A stretch of 64,000 nucleotides of DNA from Dryocola clanedunensis_A. GTDB lineage: Bacteria > Pseudomonadota > Gammaproteobacteria > Enterobacterales > Enterobacteriaceae. Under the pieces are notes generated by a model, which saw nothing but the letters and a program-made list of their open reading frames with translations, searched no databases and was not told where the DNA came from. The stretch lies in the NCBI GenBank assembly GCA_038405435.1, contig JBBYHZ010000008.1; one strand, 5' to 3'. Below, one piece after another: positions 52,209-59,599 of the stretch. The position numbers and the translations under genes were made by a program. Every line of letters starts with the position of its first letter. The first letter of the stretch is position 1.

Positions 52209-53312
52209 TCAGGGGTGACGCTGATAAAGCGCTTTACGCTTCCAGTTAACATCGCTCACGGTTTCGCCGGGGGTAATAGTGCCCTGCAGCAGCAGGTTAA
52301 AGACATGGCTTACCTCACGCGTTAGCCTGCTTTGCAAAATGTGTACGGCTTCGGTGCCCAGCTCCCGACAGGGAAGGTTCACCGCCGTCAGCTCGCCGCC
52401 GCCGGCCAGTTTATTATCATGGGCATAGACGAAGCTCATCACCGAGATATCTTCCGGGACCTTTAGCCCGTGGCTCTGAACCGCTTTGATCACCGCCTGC
52501 GCGATGGCCCCGCCGCCGCACAAAATCGCGGACGGGAGTTCGCCGCGGTCGCGCTGTTCCAGATACTTCTCAATGTGCGTTCTGGCTTCCTGTTCGCCGT
52601 AGCCTTTGGTGACCAGCAGGTGCCGTGCCTCATCAAAAATCACGTTGTGCGCCTGACAGGCACGCTTAAAACCATCAAGCCGCTGCATCATGGTATCGCG
52701 GCGTAAATCCGTAAAAAGCAGAACCGGGAAATGGCCCTTCCCGAACAGATAGTTTGCCGCGCTGTAGCCTATGGCATAGTGATCGGGGGAGACGCAGTCG
52801 GTGCGCATATGCTTGTCTTTGGCATTTATGGTAACGATAGGTTTAGCCGTCTGCGACGCCAGCCGGTACAGCACGTCGTCATCAATGCCGATGATGACGA
52901 TCCCGTCAATATCCGCCTCAGCCATGGCTTTCATAAATAATGAAACGTCCGCGTCGTTGATTTCCAGCGCGCACTTTTTTATATGAATATCGTAGCGCGA
53001 CACTTCAGAATATATTCCCTGTATCACTTCGTAATAATAATGATCGCCGTGAGGAGTGAAAGCGGCAGCCGGGGCGCAGATTAATAACGTATTCATTAGC
53101 AGGCGGCTGGCGGGTATATCCCGTAAAATTCCCATAGCGCGGGCATGGGTAAATACTTTTTCTTTTGCTAACTGGCTGACGTTCGTTTTCCCGGCAAGCA
53201 CGCGCGATACCGTACTCTGAGAAAGCCCGGTCAGCTCGGCCAGCTGCTTTATTTTTAACTTCCCCGTCATTTTGTGATCGATGCCTCTTTCGCCAGTGGT
53301 CATTATTTTCAC
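52209..53312 (-). CDS. LacI-family regulator of the oxidoreductase operon
   Basis: The 367 residues have a LacI-type helix-turn-helix (IKQLAELTGLSQSTVSRVLAG, about residues 21-41) and a periplasmic-binding-protein-like effector domain, implying a sugar-responsive repressor. The first LacI residues are preceded by an unusual N-terminal stretch of some 20 residues if the GTG at 53312 is used (AAGAG six bases upstream); ATGs at 53303 and 53270 are alternatives. It is divergent from the Gfo/Idh/MocA operon at 53502 and most likely controls it. The effector is unknown, and no operator was recognised in the 189-base spacer. Confidence 0.88.
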   Translation of the reverse strand: MKIMTTGERGIDHKMTGKLKIKQLAELTGLSQSTVSRVLAGKTNVSQLAKEKVFTHARAMGILRDIPASRLLMNTLLICAPAAAFTPHGDHYYYEVIQGIYSEVSRYDIHIKKCALEINDADVSLFMKAMAEADIDGIVIIGIDDDVLYRLASQTAKPIVTINAKDKHMRTDCVSPDHYAIGYSAANYLFGKGHFPVLLFTDLRRDTMMQRLDGFKRACQAHNVIFDEARHLLVTKGYGEQEARTHIEKYLEQRDRGELPSAILCGGGAIAQAVIKAVQSHGLKVPEDISVMSFVYAHDNKLAGGGELTAVNLPCRELGTEAVHILQSRLTREVSHVFNLLLQGTITPGETVSDVNWKRKALYQRHP

Positions 53313-53501
53313 GTCTAACTCTTTATTCCTGAAGTCTTTTTGTTTCTATCCCACAACTTCACTTTTGGCTATGCAATTACTGCCATAAATAGCGTTTGTC
53401 TGCAAAAAAACCCTGGCTAAGCTCTCGATCAGACCGCGCTGGCCTGTTTTTTCCTGGGTCCGGCGGCTTTTCTCCCCCCTGATTAGAGAAGAGAGTGGCT
53501 G

Positions 53502-54677
53502 ATGGAAAGAATCGCTATTATTGGTACAGGTAATATTTCGCATAACCACATACAGGCCTATCTGCAATTTCCCGAACGCTGCCAGATTGTCGCCTTAGTG
53601 GATATTTACCCGGAAAAAGCAGAAGAAAAGAAGCAGCGCTACGGGCTGACAAACGCGAAGATTTACAGCAATCATCAGGATATTCTCAACGATGAAAGCA
53701 TTGATGTCTTTGATGTCTGTACGCCACCTTATGTCCACGCGGAAATATCGATAAACGCGCTCAACGCGGGCAAACATGTCCTGTGCGAGAAGCCGATGGC
53801 GGCCTCTTTGCAGGAGTGCGATGCAATGATCGACGCCGCTAACGCCAGCGGTAAAACGCTGTCCGTTATCGCGCAGAATCGTTTTACCGATGCATTCTGG
53901 CGGCTAAAAAGCGTGCTGGACTGCCAGCAAATAGGCAAGGTCTGCCATGCCCAGGTGGACTCTTTCTGGTGGCGCGGCCACTCCTACTACGATCTTTGGT
54001 GGCGCGGCACCTGGGAAAAAGAAGGCGGCGGCTGCACGCTCAACCATGCCGTTCACCATATCGACGCCATTCAATGGATGCTGGGCTTCCCGACAGAAGT
54101 CGTCGCCATGACCACCAACGTCTCCCACGACAATGCCGAAGTAGAGGATTTGAGCGCTGCGATATTCAAATATGACAGCGGCGCGCTGACCCAGCTGACC
54201 GCCTCGGTCGTGCATCATGGGGAAGATCAGAAGATTGTCATCCAGGGCGAAAAAGGGCGTATCTCCGCGCCCTGGGACAAATACGCCAGCATTGCCGCCG
54301 ATAACGGTTTCCCCGTTGAAGAGCGGAATATCGAGCTGGAAAACCGCCTTGAGGACAGCTATCAGTCCGTGCCGAAACTCACCTGGACGCTCCACACGGG
54401 CCAAATCGATAACTTTCTGACCGCTCTGCAAACCCACGGCGAACCGCTGGTGGATGGAACCCAGGGTAAACGTTCCCTGGAGCTGATCACCGCCATCTAC
54501 AAATCAGCGATGACGCGCAGCATCGTCACGCTGCCCGTTCAGCCCTCCGATCCCTTCTACCAGACCGGCGGGCTGGTCGCCCTTGCGCCGCACTTTTACG
54601 AAAAATCATCGTCGGTTGAAAACTTCTCAAACGAAGCCGCCATTCCTTTAGGCAAAGACATGGATAAACAGGGGTAA
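53502..54677 (+). CDS. Gfo/Idh/MocA-family oxidoreductase (first of three)
   Basis: This 391-residue protein should be an NAD(P)-dependent sugar or cyclitol dehydrogenase. The N-terminal Rossmann motif is IIGTGNISHNH (residues 6-16). The family motif CEKPMA carries the catalytic Lys (EKP, 96-98), and WRGTWEKEGGGCTLNHAVHH holds the second active-site cluster with N181, H185 and D188. That N-x3-H-x2-D pattern is the version seen in many glycoside-type members of the family. The tail after about residue 345 is longer than usual. It is the first gene of a coupled operon with two further family members and a transporter. The substrate is unknown. Confidence 0.9.
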   Translation: MERIAIIGTGNISHNHIQAYLQFPERCQIVALVDIYPEKAEEKKQRYGLTNAKIYSNHQDILNDESIDVFDVCTPPYVHAEISINALNAGKHVLCEKPMAASLQECDAMIDAANASGKTLSVIAQNRFTDAFWRLKSVLDCQQIGKVCHAQVDSFWWRGHSYYDLWWRGTWEKEGGGCTLNHAVHHIDAIQWMLGFPTEVVAMTTNVSHDNAEVEDLSAAIFKYDSGALTQLTASVVHHGEDQKIVIQGEKGRISAPWDKYASIAADNGFPVEERNIELENRLEDSYQSVPKLTWTLHTGQIDNFLTALQTHGEPLVDGTQGKRSLELITAIYKSAMTRSIVTLPVQPSDPFYQTGGLVALAPHFYEKSSSVENFSNEAAIPLGKDMDKQG

Positions 54678-54679
54678 AG

Positions 54680-55750
54680 ATGAACGTGAAAGATGGAATG
54701 AACTACGCGCCCGTTGGCAAACCGCAGCCCGTCGTCCAGCCCGGTGATTTTATTTTCGCCGCCGCCGCACTGGATCACGGCCATATTTACGGCATGTGCA
54801 ACGGGCTTATTGAAGCGGGAGCAACGCTGAAATGGGTCTACGATCCCGATCCGCAAAAAGTTGCCGCGTTTATCGATAAGTATCCCCAGGCGCGGGCCGC
54901 CAGCTCGCTGGATATGCTGCTTCAGGACAGCGAAGTCAGGTTAATTGCCGGTGCCGCCATCCCCGCCGAGCGTTGTGCGCTGGGGCTGAAAGTGATGGAC
55001 GCCGGAAAAGACTATTTTACGGATAAAGCCCCGTTAACCACGCTACAGCAGCTGGCCGCGGCCAAAGCGAAGGTCGAGCAAAGCGGAAAAAAATACGCCG
55101 TTTATTACAGCGAGCGTCTGCATGTTGAAAGCGCCGTCTTTGCCGGGCAGCTGGTCAAATCTGGCGCTATCGGACGCGTCATTCAGACCCTCGGGATGGG
55201 GCCGCACCGGGAGGGCCAGGGCCGCCCGGACTGGTTCTACGTCAAAGAGAGGTTCGGCGGCATTCTGTGTGATATTGGCAGCCACCAGATCGAACAGTTC
55301 CTCTACTACACCGACAACAGCAACGCTTCCGTCACGGCGGCCCAGGCCAGAAATTTCGCGCATCCTCAGCATCCGCAGTTTGAAGATTTTGGTGATGCCC
55401 TGCTCAGCGGGGAGAACGGCGCCAGCGGGTATTTTCGCTGCGACTGGTTTACTCCGGATGGGCTAAGTACCTGGGGGGATGGACGCCTTACTCTTCTGGG
55501 CACCGAAGGCTATATCGAAATCAGGAAATATGCCGACCTTACGCGCGGCGAAAGCGACGTCGTTTATCTGGTAAATAAAGAGGGCGAGTTCCGCTATCCG
55601 GTCGCCGGAAAAGTAGGGTTCCCCTTCTTTGGCGAACTGATTCTGGATTGTCTGAACCGCACTGAAAATGCCATGACCCAGGCCCACGCTTTTAAGGCCG
55701 CCGAGCTGTGCGTACGGGCGCAGATGCTGGCTAACGGAGTCGCGGAATGA
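54680..55750 (+). CDS. atypical Gfo/Idh/MocA-family protein (second of three)
   Basis: The 356-residue protein has the overall family layout but unusual motifs. In place of a GxGxxG Rossmann loop it has FAAAALDHGHIYGM (residues 26-39); the EKP motif is DKAP (115-118), retaining the lysine; and the second cluster reads GGILCDIGSHQIEQ with D198, H202 and E205. Such glycine-poor members form a recognised subgroup, and some are not simple dehydrogenases. It starts two bases after the first gene and ends in an ATGA overlap with the third. A role as dehydrogenase, redox-cofactor-using lyase or hydrolase cannot be told apart from sequence. Confidence 0.8.
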   Translation: MNVKDGMNYAPVGKPQPVVQPGDFIFAAAALDHGHIYGMCNGLIEAGATLKWVYDPDPQKVAAFIDKYPQARAASSLDMLLQDSEVRLIAGAAIPAERCALGLKVMDAGKDYFTDKAPLTTLQQLAAAKAKVEQSGKKYAVYYSERLHVESAVFAGQLVKSGAIGRVIQTLGMGPHREGQGRPDWFYVKERFGGILCDIGSHQIEQFLYYTDNSNASVTAAQARNFAHPQHPQFEDFGDALLSGENGASGYFRCDWFTPDGLSTWGDGRLTLLGTEGYIEIRKYADLTRGESDVVYLVNKEGEFRYPVAGKVGFPFFGELILDCLNRTENAMTQAHAFKAAELCVRAQMLANGVAE

Positions 55751-56787
55751 AAATAACCCAGGCTGCTATTATCGGCTGCGGCGCTATCCACAGGCTGCAT
55801 GCCGAAGCGATACAACAGAACTCCTCGATCCATCTGCGGGCAATCGTTGAAGCAAACGCTGACAGCGGGCTAATACTTGCCGGGCGCTATGGCTGCAGCT
55901 ATTACGCGGACTACCGTGAACTGCTGCAAGATCAGGAACTTGATGTGGTGCATATCTGCACGCCACACGATCTGCACAAAGAGATGATTATCGCTACCCT
56001 CGCCGCCGGAAAGCATGTTTTTACCGAAAAGCCGGTGGCGCTCAATTGCGGAGAAATAAAGCAAATCAAAGCAGCGCTGGCGCAGAGCGATGCCCGGCTT
56101 GGCGTTTGTTATCAGAACAGGCTTAACACCAGCAGCCAGGCCATAAAATCCCTGCTGGAAAGCGGCCAGCTCGGCAAAATGCTCGGCATCAAAGCGCTGC
56201 TCACCTGGTCACGGACGCCGGACTATTACCAGCAGAGCGGCTGGCGAGGCCGCCTTTCCCGGGAAGGCGGCAGCCTGTTGATAAATCAGGCGATTCACAC
56301 TCTGGACCTGATGCAGTGGTTTGCCGGTGGCGTCAGCGCGGTTAAAGGCGTGACGGAGAGCACTTTTCTTGCCGATGCCACAGAGGGTGAGGATACCGCA
56401 GTGGCGAACATGATGATGACCAACGGCGCACGCGGCATTTTCTACGCCACCAACGGTTACACCACCGATTCGCCGCTGCTGCTGGAAATTCACTGCGAGC
56501 AGGGTTTACTTCAGCTGAATGACAATAACCTGTGGTTAATTAAAGAGGGTGAAAAGCAGCTTCTGGCGAGCGATACGCTGCCGGTTAAAAAGCAAAAATG
56601 CTACTGGGGAAGCAGCCACCAGCTGGCGATCAATCAGTTTTATCACGCCGTTCAGACGCCTGCCGACACGCCAGTCGCAGCAAATCAGTATGTAGATATC
56701 CATCAGGCGGAAAAATCGCTTTGCCTGGTCGAGGCTATTTACCGCTCTTCGCAACTTCGCCGCTGGATAATGCTTAAGGAGGAATAG
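55747..56787 (+). CDS. Gfo/Idh/MocA-family oxidoreductase (third of three)
   Basis: This 346-residue protein has a standard Rossmann loop IIGCGAIHRLHAE (8-20), the EKPVA motif with the catalytic lysine (94-96), and GGSLLINQAIHTLDLMQW with N180, H184 and D187. It resembles the first operon gene in motif pattern but not in detail, so the pair probably acts on different steps or substrates. It overlaps the second gene by four bases and is separated from the transporter gene by 64 bases. The substrate is unknown. Confidence 0.88.
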   Translation: MKITQAAIIGCGAIHRLHAEAIQQNSSIHLRAIVEANADSGLILAGRYGCSYYADYRELLQDQELDVVHICTPHDLHKEMIIATLAAGKHVFTEKPVALNCGEIKQIKAALAQSDARLGVCYQNRLNTSSQAIKSLLESGQLGKMLGIKALLTWSRTPDYYQQSGWRGRLSREGGSLLINQAIHTLDLMQWFAGGVSAVKGVTESTFLADATEGEDTAVANMMMTNGARGIFYATNGYTTDSPLLLEIHCEQGLLQLNDNNLWLIKEGEKQLLASDTLPVKKQKCYWGSSHQLAINQFYHAVQTPADTPVAANQYVDIHQAEKSLCLVEAIYRSSQLRRWIMLKEE

Positions 56788-56851
56788 GACGCTGACACAT
56801 ATTTAAACCACCTGACTCTCCCCCTCCCCTACAACGCAAGGGAATAAAACT

Positions 56852-58399
56852 ATGAAACCTACGGAACGCAGAGTTGGTTACGGTACGGCAATAGGCTATG
56901 GCGTTACCGATCTTTTTGGCGGCGGTGCTTTTGCCATCATTGGCACCTGGCTATTATTTTTTTACACGACCTACTGTGGACTCTCCGTCATTGAGGCGGG
57001 GTCGATTTTCGCCATTGCCCGCGTTATCGACGCCATATTAAGTCCGATCATGGGCTATATTACGGATAATTTCGCCAATACCTGGCTGGGAAAAAAATTC
57101 GGCCGACGCCGCTTCTTTTTATTACTTAGCGCTCCGCTGATGTTTTTATACTCCCTGCTGTGGGTAACCGATATGGGGTACTGGTACTATCTTGGCACCT
57201 ATTTGTCTATAGAGCTGCTTTCCGCGATGGTACTGGTGCCGTGGGAAACCCTGGCTGCGGAAATGACCAACCGTTACAGCGAACGCACGCGTTTATCGGG
57301 CGTGCGCATGATTTGCTCCCAGCTCGGCGGGTTCATGGCCGTGTCGGTGCCGGGTGTGATTATGCAGTTCACCGGTAAAGACAGCTCGTTAACCTATACC
57401 TATATGGGGCTGTTCTTCTCCACCGTTTTTTGCCTGGCGGTATTTACCACCTGGATGTGTACCTGGGAAGCAAAAGATGTCCGCGAGCCTTATGAACCAG
57501 AGCCGGAAATAACCCACCAGAAGAGCAGCCTGTGGTTCCATTTAAAAGGGCTGGTGAGCGATCTTCTCTCCTCATTCAGAATCCGCATGTTCCGCCAGCA
57601 TATTATTATTTATATCGCCTCATTTACCGCAATGGACGTATTTGGCGCGGTGTTTACCTATTATGTCGTTTATGGATTGCATCAGGATACCGCGACGGTA
57701 TCGGGCTATTTAAGCATTGCCGCATTTGTTTCTATTCCCGCCACGTTCTCATTTATGCTGCTGATGGAGAAAACAAACATCACGCCGTCTATGGCTCTGC
57801 GGATCTCCTACAGCGGGATATTTTGTGTGCTGGCATTCCTGTTTTATGCCTACATTGCCAAAATTGACGTTTCATTCCTGGCCTTCACGCTGGTCTTTAT
57901 TATTTTAGGCTTTGCCCGGGCGGGCCTGTATTACATTCCCTGGAATATCTACAGCTTTATTCCCGACGTCGACGAAATTGTGACGAAAAAACGCCGCGAA
58001 GGTATTTTTGCCGGCGTGATGGTACTGACCCGTAAAAGTACGGTGGCGCTGGCCATCATGCTAATTGGTATCGTTCTGGAAGAGAGCGGATTTATTAAGG
58101 GCCAGGGTGCCCAGCCCATTAGCGCGATTCACGCGATTGTTGGCCTGATGATTTTTGGCACCGGCGCACTGCTGGCCGTCAGCTTCTGGATGACCTTCAA
58201 ATTTAAACTGACCCGTGAAAATCATAAGACTTTGATCAGGGAAGTGGCCCGCCTGAAGCTTGGCGGTAACCTGGAGGACTGCGACCCGCAGACGCGGGTC
58301 ATCATCAAGGATCTCACCGGGTTTGATTACAACCATGTCTGGGGCCACGGCAGACCGCTTAAGGATCCAAAAACGAAGCTGGAGTCTGAGCTACTTTAG
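56852..58399 (+). CDS. GPH/MelB-type sugar transporter
   Basis: The 515-residue membrane protein belongs to the glycoside-pentoside-hexuronide:cation symporter family. Marks are the N-terminal GYGTAIGYGVTDLFGGGAFA, the acidic helix I/II segment ARVIDAILSPIMGYITDN, and the cytoplasmic GRRRFFLL loop; about 12 hydrophobic segments can be counted. Such carriers bring in glycosides or hexuronides with a cation. As the last gene of the operon it presumably imports the substrate of the three oxidoreductases. Its stop overlaps the convergent LacI gene by four bases. Confidence 0.9.
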   Translation: MKPTERRVGYGTAIGYGVTDLFGGGAFAIIGTWLLFFYTTYCGLSVIEAGSIFAIARVIDAILSPIMGYITDNFANTWLGKKFGRRRFFLLLSAPLMFLYSLLWVTDMGYWYYLGTYLSIELLSAMVLVPWETLAAEMTNRYSERTRLSGVRMICSQLGGFMAVSVPGVIMQFTGKDSSLTYTYMGLFFSTVFCLAVFTTWMCTWEAKDVREPYEPEPEITHQKSSLWFHLKGLVSDLLSSFRIRMFRQHIIIYIASFTAMDVFGAVFTYYVVYGLHQDTATVSGYLSIAAFVSIPATFSFMLLMEKTNITPSMALRISYSGIFCVLAFLFYAYIAKIDVSFLAFTLVFIILGFARAGLYYIPWNIYSFIPDVDEIVTKKRREGIFAGVMVLTRKSTVALAIMLIGIVLEESGFIKGQGAQPISAIHAIVGLMIFGTGALLAVSFWMTFKFKLTRENHKTLIREVARLKLGGNLEDCDPQTRVIIKDLTGFDYNHVWGHGRPLKDPKTKLESELL

Positions 58400-59403
58400 C
58401 GAAAGCCGCACGACTCGCGCACCACCAGCGTCGGCGGCAGGATAATGCGCTTTGGCGGCTCGTCGTTGCCCTGGATGCGGCTGAACAGCAGCTCTCCCGC
58501 CTTGCGGCCTATCTCTTTGGCGGCCACCGAAACCGTGGTCAGCGCAGGCTGCACAAGGGCTGCCTCGGTGATGTCGTCAAAGCCTACCAGCGCAAAATCC
58601 TTGCCCGGGGTGCGCCCCATTTTGCGTAAAGTCTGCATAACCCCCAGCGCCACAATGTCCTGATAGCAGACAGCGGCGGTGATCTCCGGGTAGCGGCTCA
58701 GCAATGCTTCCGCCGCTCTTGCCCCGTCGCTCTGGCTGGCGGCGGCGGAGACCACCCAGTCGCTGGCTGGCTGTATACGATTTTCCAGCAGCTTGCTGCT
58801 GTAGCCGCCGATGCGCTGGGCGCGGCTGATGGAGTTTTCACTGCCGCCAATAAAGGCGATATGCCGGTGGCCCAGCCGTAACAGATGCTGCGTCGCCAGC
58901 TGCGTGCCCAGAAAGTTATCCGTGCCGACAAAATCAAAGCTCGCATCGTCCAGCGGACGCACCACCATAATCGCCGGAATATTGCGGCGCTTCAGCGTTT
59001 CGAAAAACAGCGGTGGGGTTTCGCGGGCGGCGCACAGCACCATACCGCAGGCGTTATTGCGCATTAAGGAGTCGACGAACTTCTGCTGGCGATCGCCTGA
59101 CTCTTCGCTGTTGGCGAGAAACAGCAGCAGCTCGTGCCGCTCCATCTCCTGGCTCAGCCCCGCCGTCATCTCGCCGTAAAACGGGTTGGTGATGTCGTGC
59201 AGCAGCAGGCCAACCATATTGCTGGTGCGGTTGCGCAGGTTAGCGGCGGTCTGGTTGTAGACATAGCCCAGCTCGTCCAGCGCCCGCATCACCCGCTGGC
59301 GCGTGGCGTCCGAAATGCGTCCCCGGTTGTGTAAAACCATAGAAACAGTGGCGGTAGAGACGGAGGCCCGCTGCGCCACCTGGGCCAGGGTTACGGTGCT
59401 CAT
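58396..59403 (-). CDS. LacI/MalI-type regulator of the PTS operon
   Basis: The 335 residues open with a LacI helix-turn-helix (TLAQVAQRASVSTATVSMVL) and continue into an effector-binding domain (NMVGLLLHDITNPFYGEMTA) reminiscent of E. coli MalI. It is divergent from the isomerase-PTS operon, and the spacer carries two or three sites with a TTAATCG core suited to a LacI dimer, so autoregulation and control of the operon are likely. The inducer is unknown; a sugar phosphate from the PTS is a reasonable guess. Confidence 0.9.
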   Translation of the reverse strand: MSTVTLAQVAQRASVSTATVSMVLHNRGRISDATRQRVMRALDELGYVYNQTAANLRNRTSNMVGLLLHDITNPFYGEMTAGLSQEMERHELLLFLANSEESGDRQQKFVDSLMRNNACGMVLCAARETPPLFFETLKRRNIPAIMVVRPLDDASFDFVGTDNFLGTQLATQHLLRLGHRHIAFIGGSENSISRAQRIGGYSSKLLENRIQPASDWVVSAAASQSDGARAAEALLSRYPEITAAVCYQDIVALGVMQTLRKMGRTPGKDFALVGFDDITEAALVQPALTTVSVAAKEIGRKAGELLFSRIQGNDEPPKRIILPPTLVVRESCGFR

Positions 59404-59433
59404 GTTCGCTCCTCGATAGAACTCGTCAGAACA

Positions 59434-59571
59434 GATTAATCGAATAACCTGGAAAATGCATTTCTCCCTGTGAATAGCATCACAGATAACGGCATATCCC
59501 GCCGATAAATGGCGAAAATGGCGGGTTAATCGCGTTTACCAACGTGTCTATACAAGGTTAATCGATTAATC
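59434..59571. promoter_or_regulatory. CRP site and LacI-type operators upstream of the PTS operon
   Basis: TGTGA-ATAGCA-TCACA (59469-59484) is a full consensus CRP site. GGTTAATCGATTAATC (59556-59571) has a perfect 12-base palindrome TTAATCGATTAA, and GATTAATCGAATAACC (59434-59449) is a near copy; GGTTAATCGCGTTTACC (59524-59540) may be a third, weaker site. TATACA at 59549-59554 is a possible -10 next to the perfect operator. Together they suggest catabolite activation and local repression of the divergent genes. Confidence 0.75.
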
Positions 59572-59599
59572 TCAAGCTATCGACATCAGGGAGCCATAT

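Noticed and set aside
53313..53501. A LacI-type operator between the regulator and the oxidoreductase operon
   Set aside because: No convincing palindrome with a central CG was found by eye, although regulation from here is expected.
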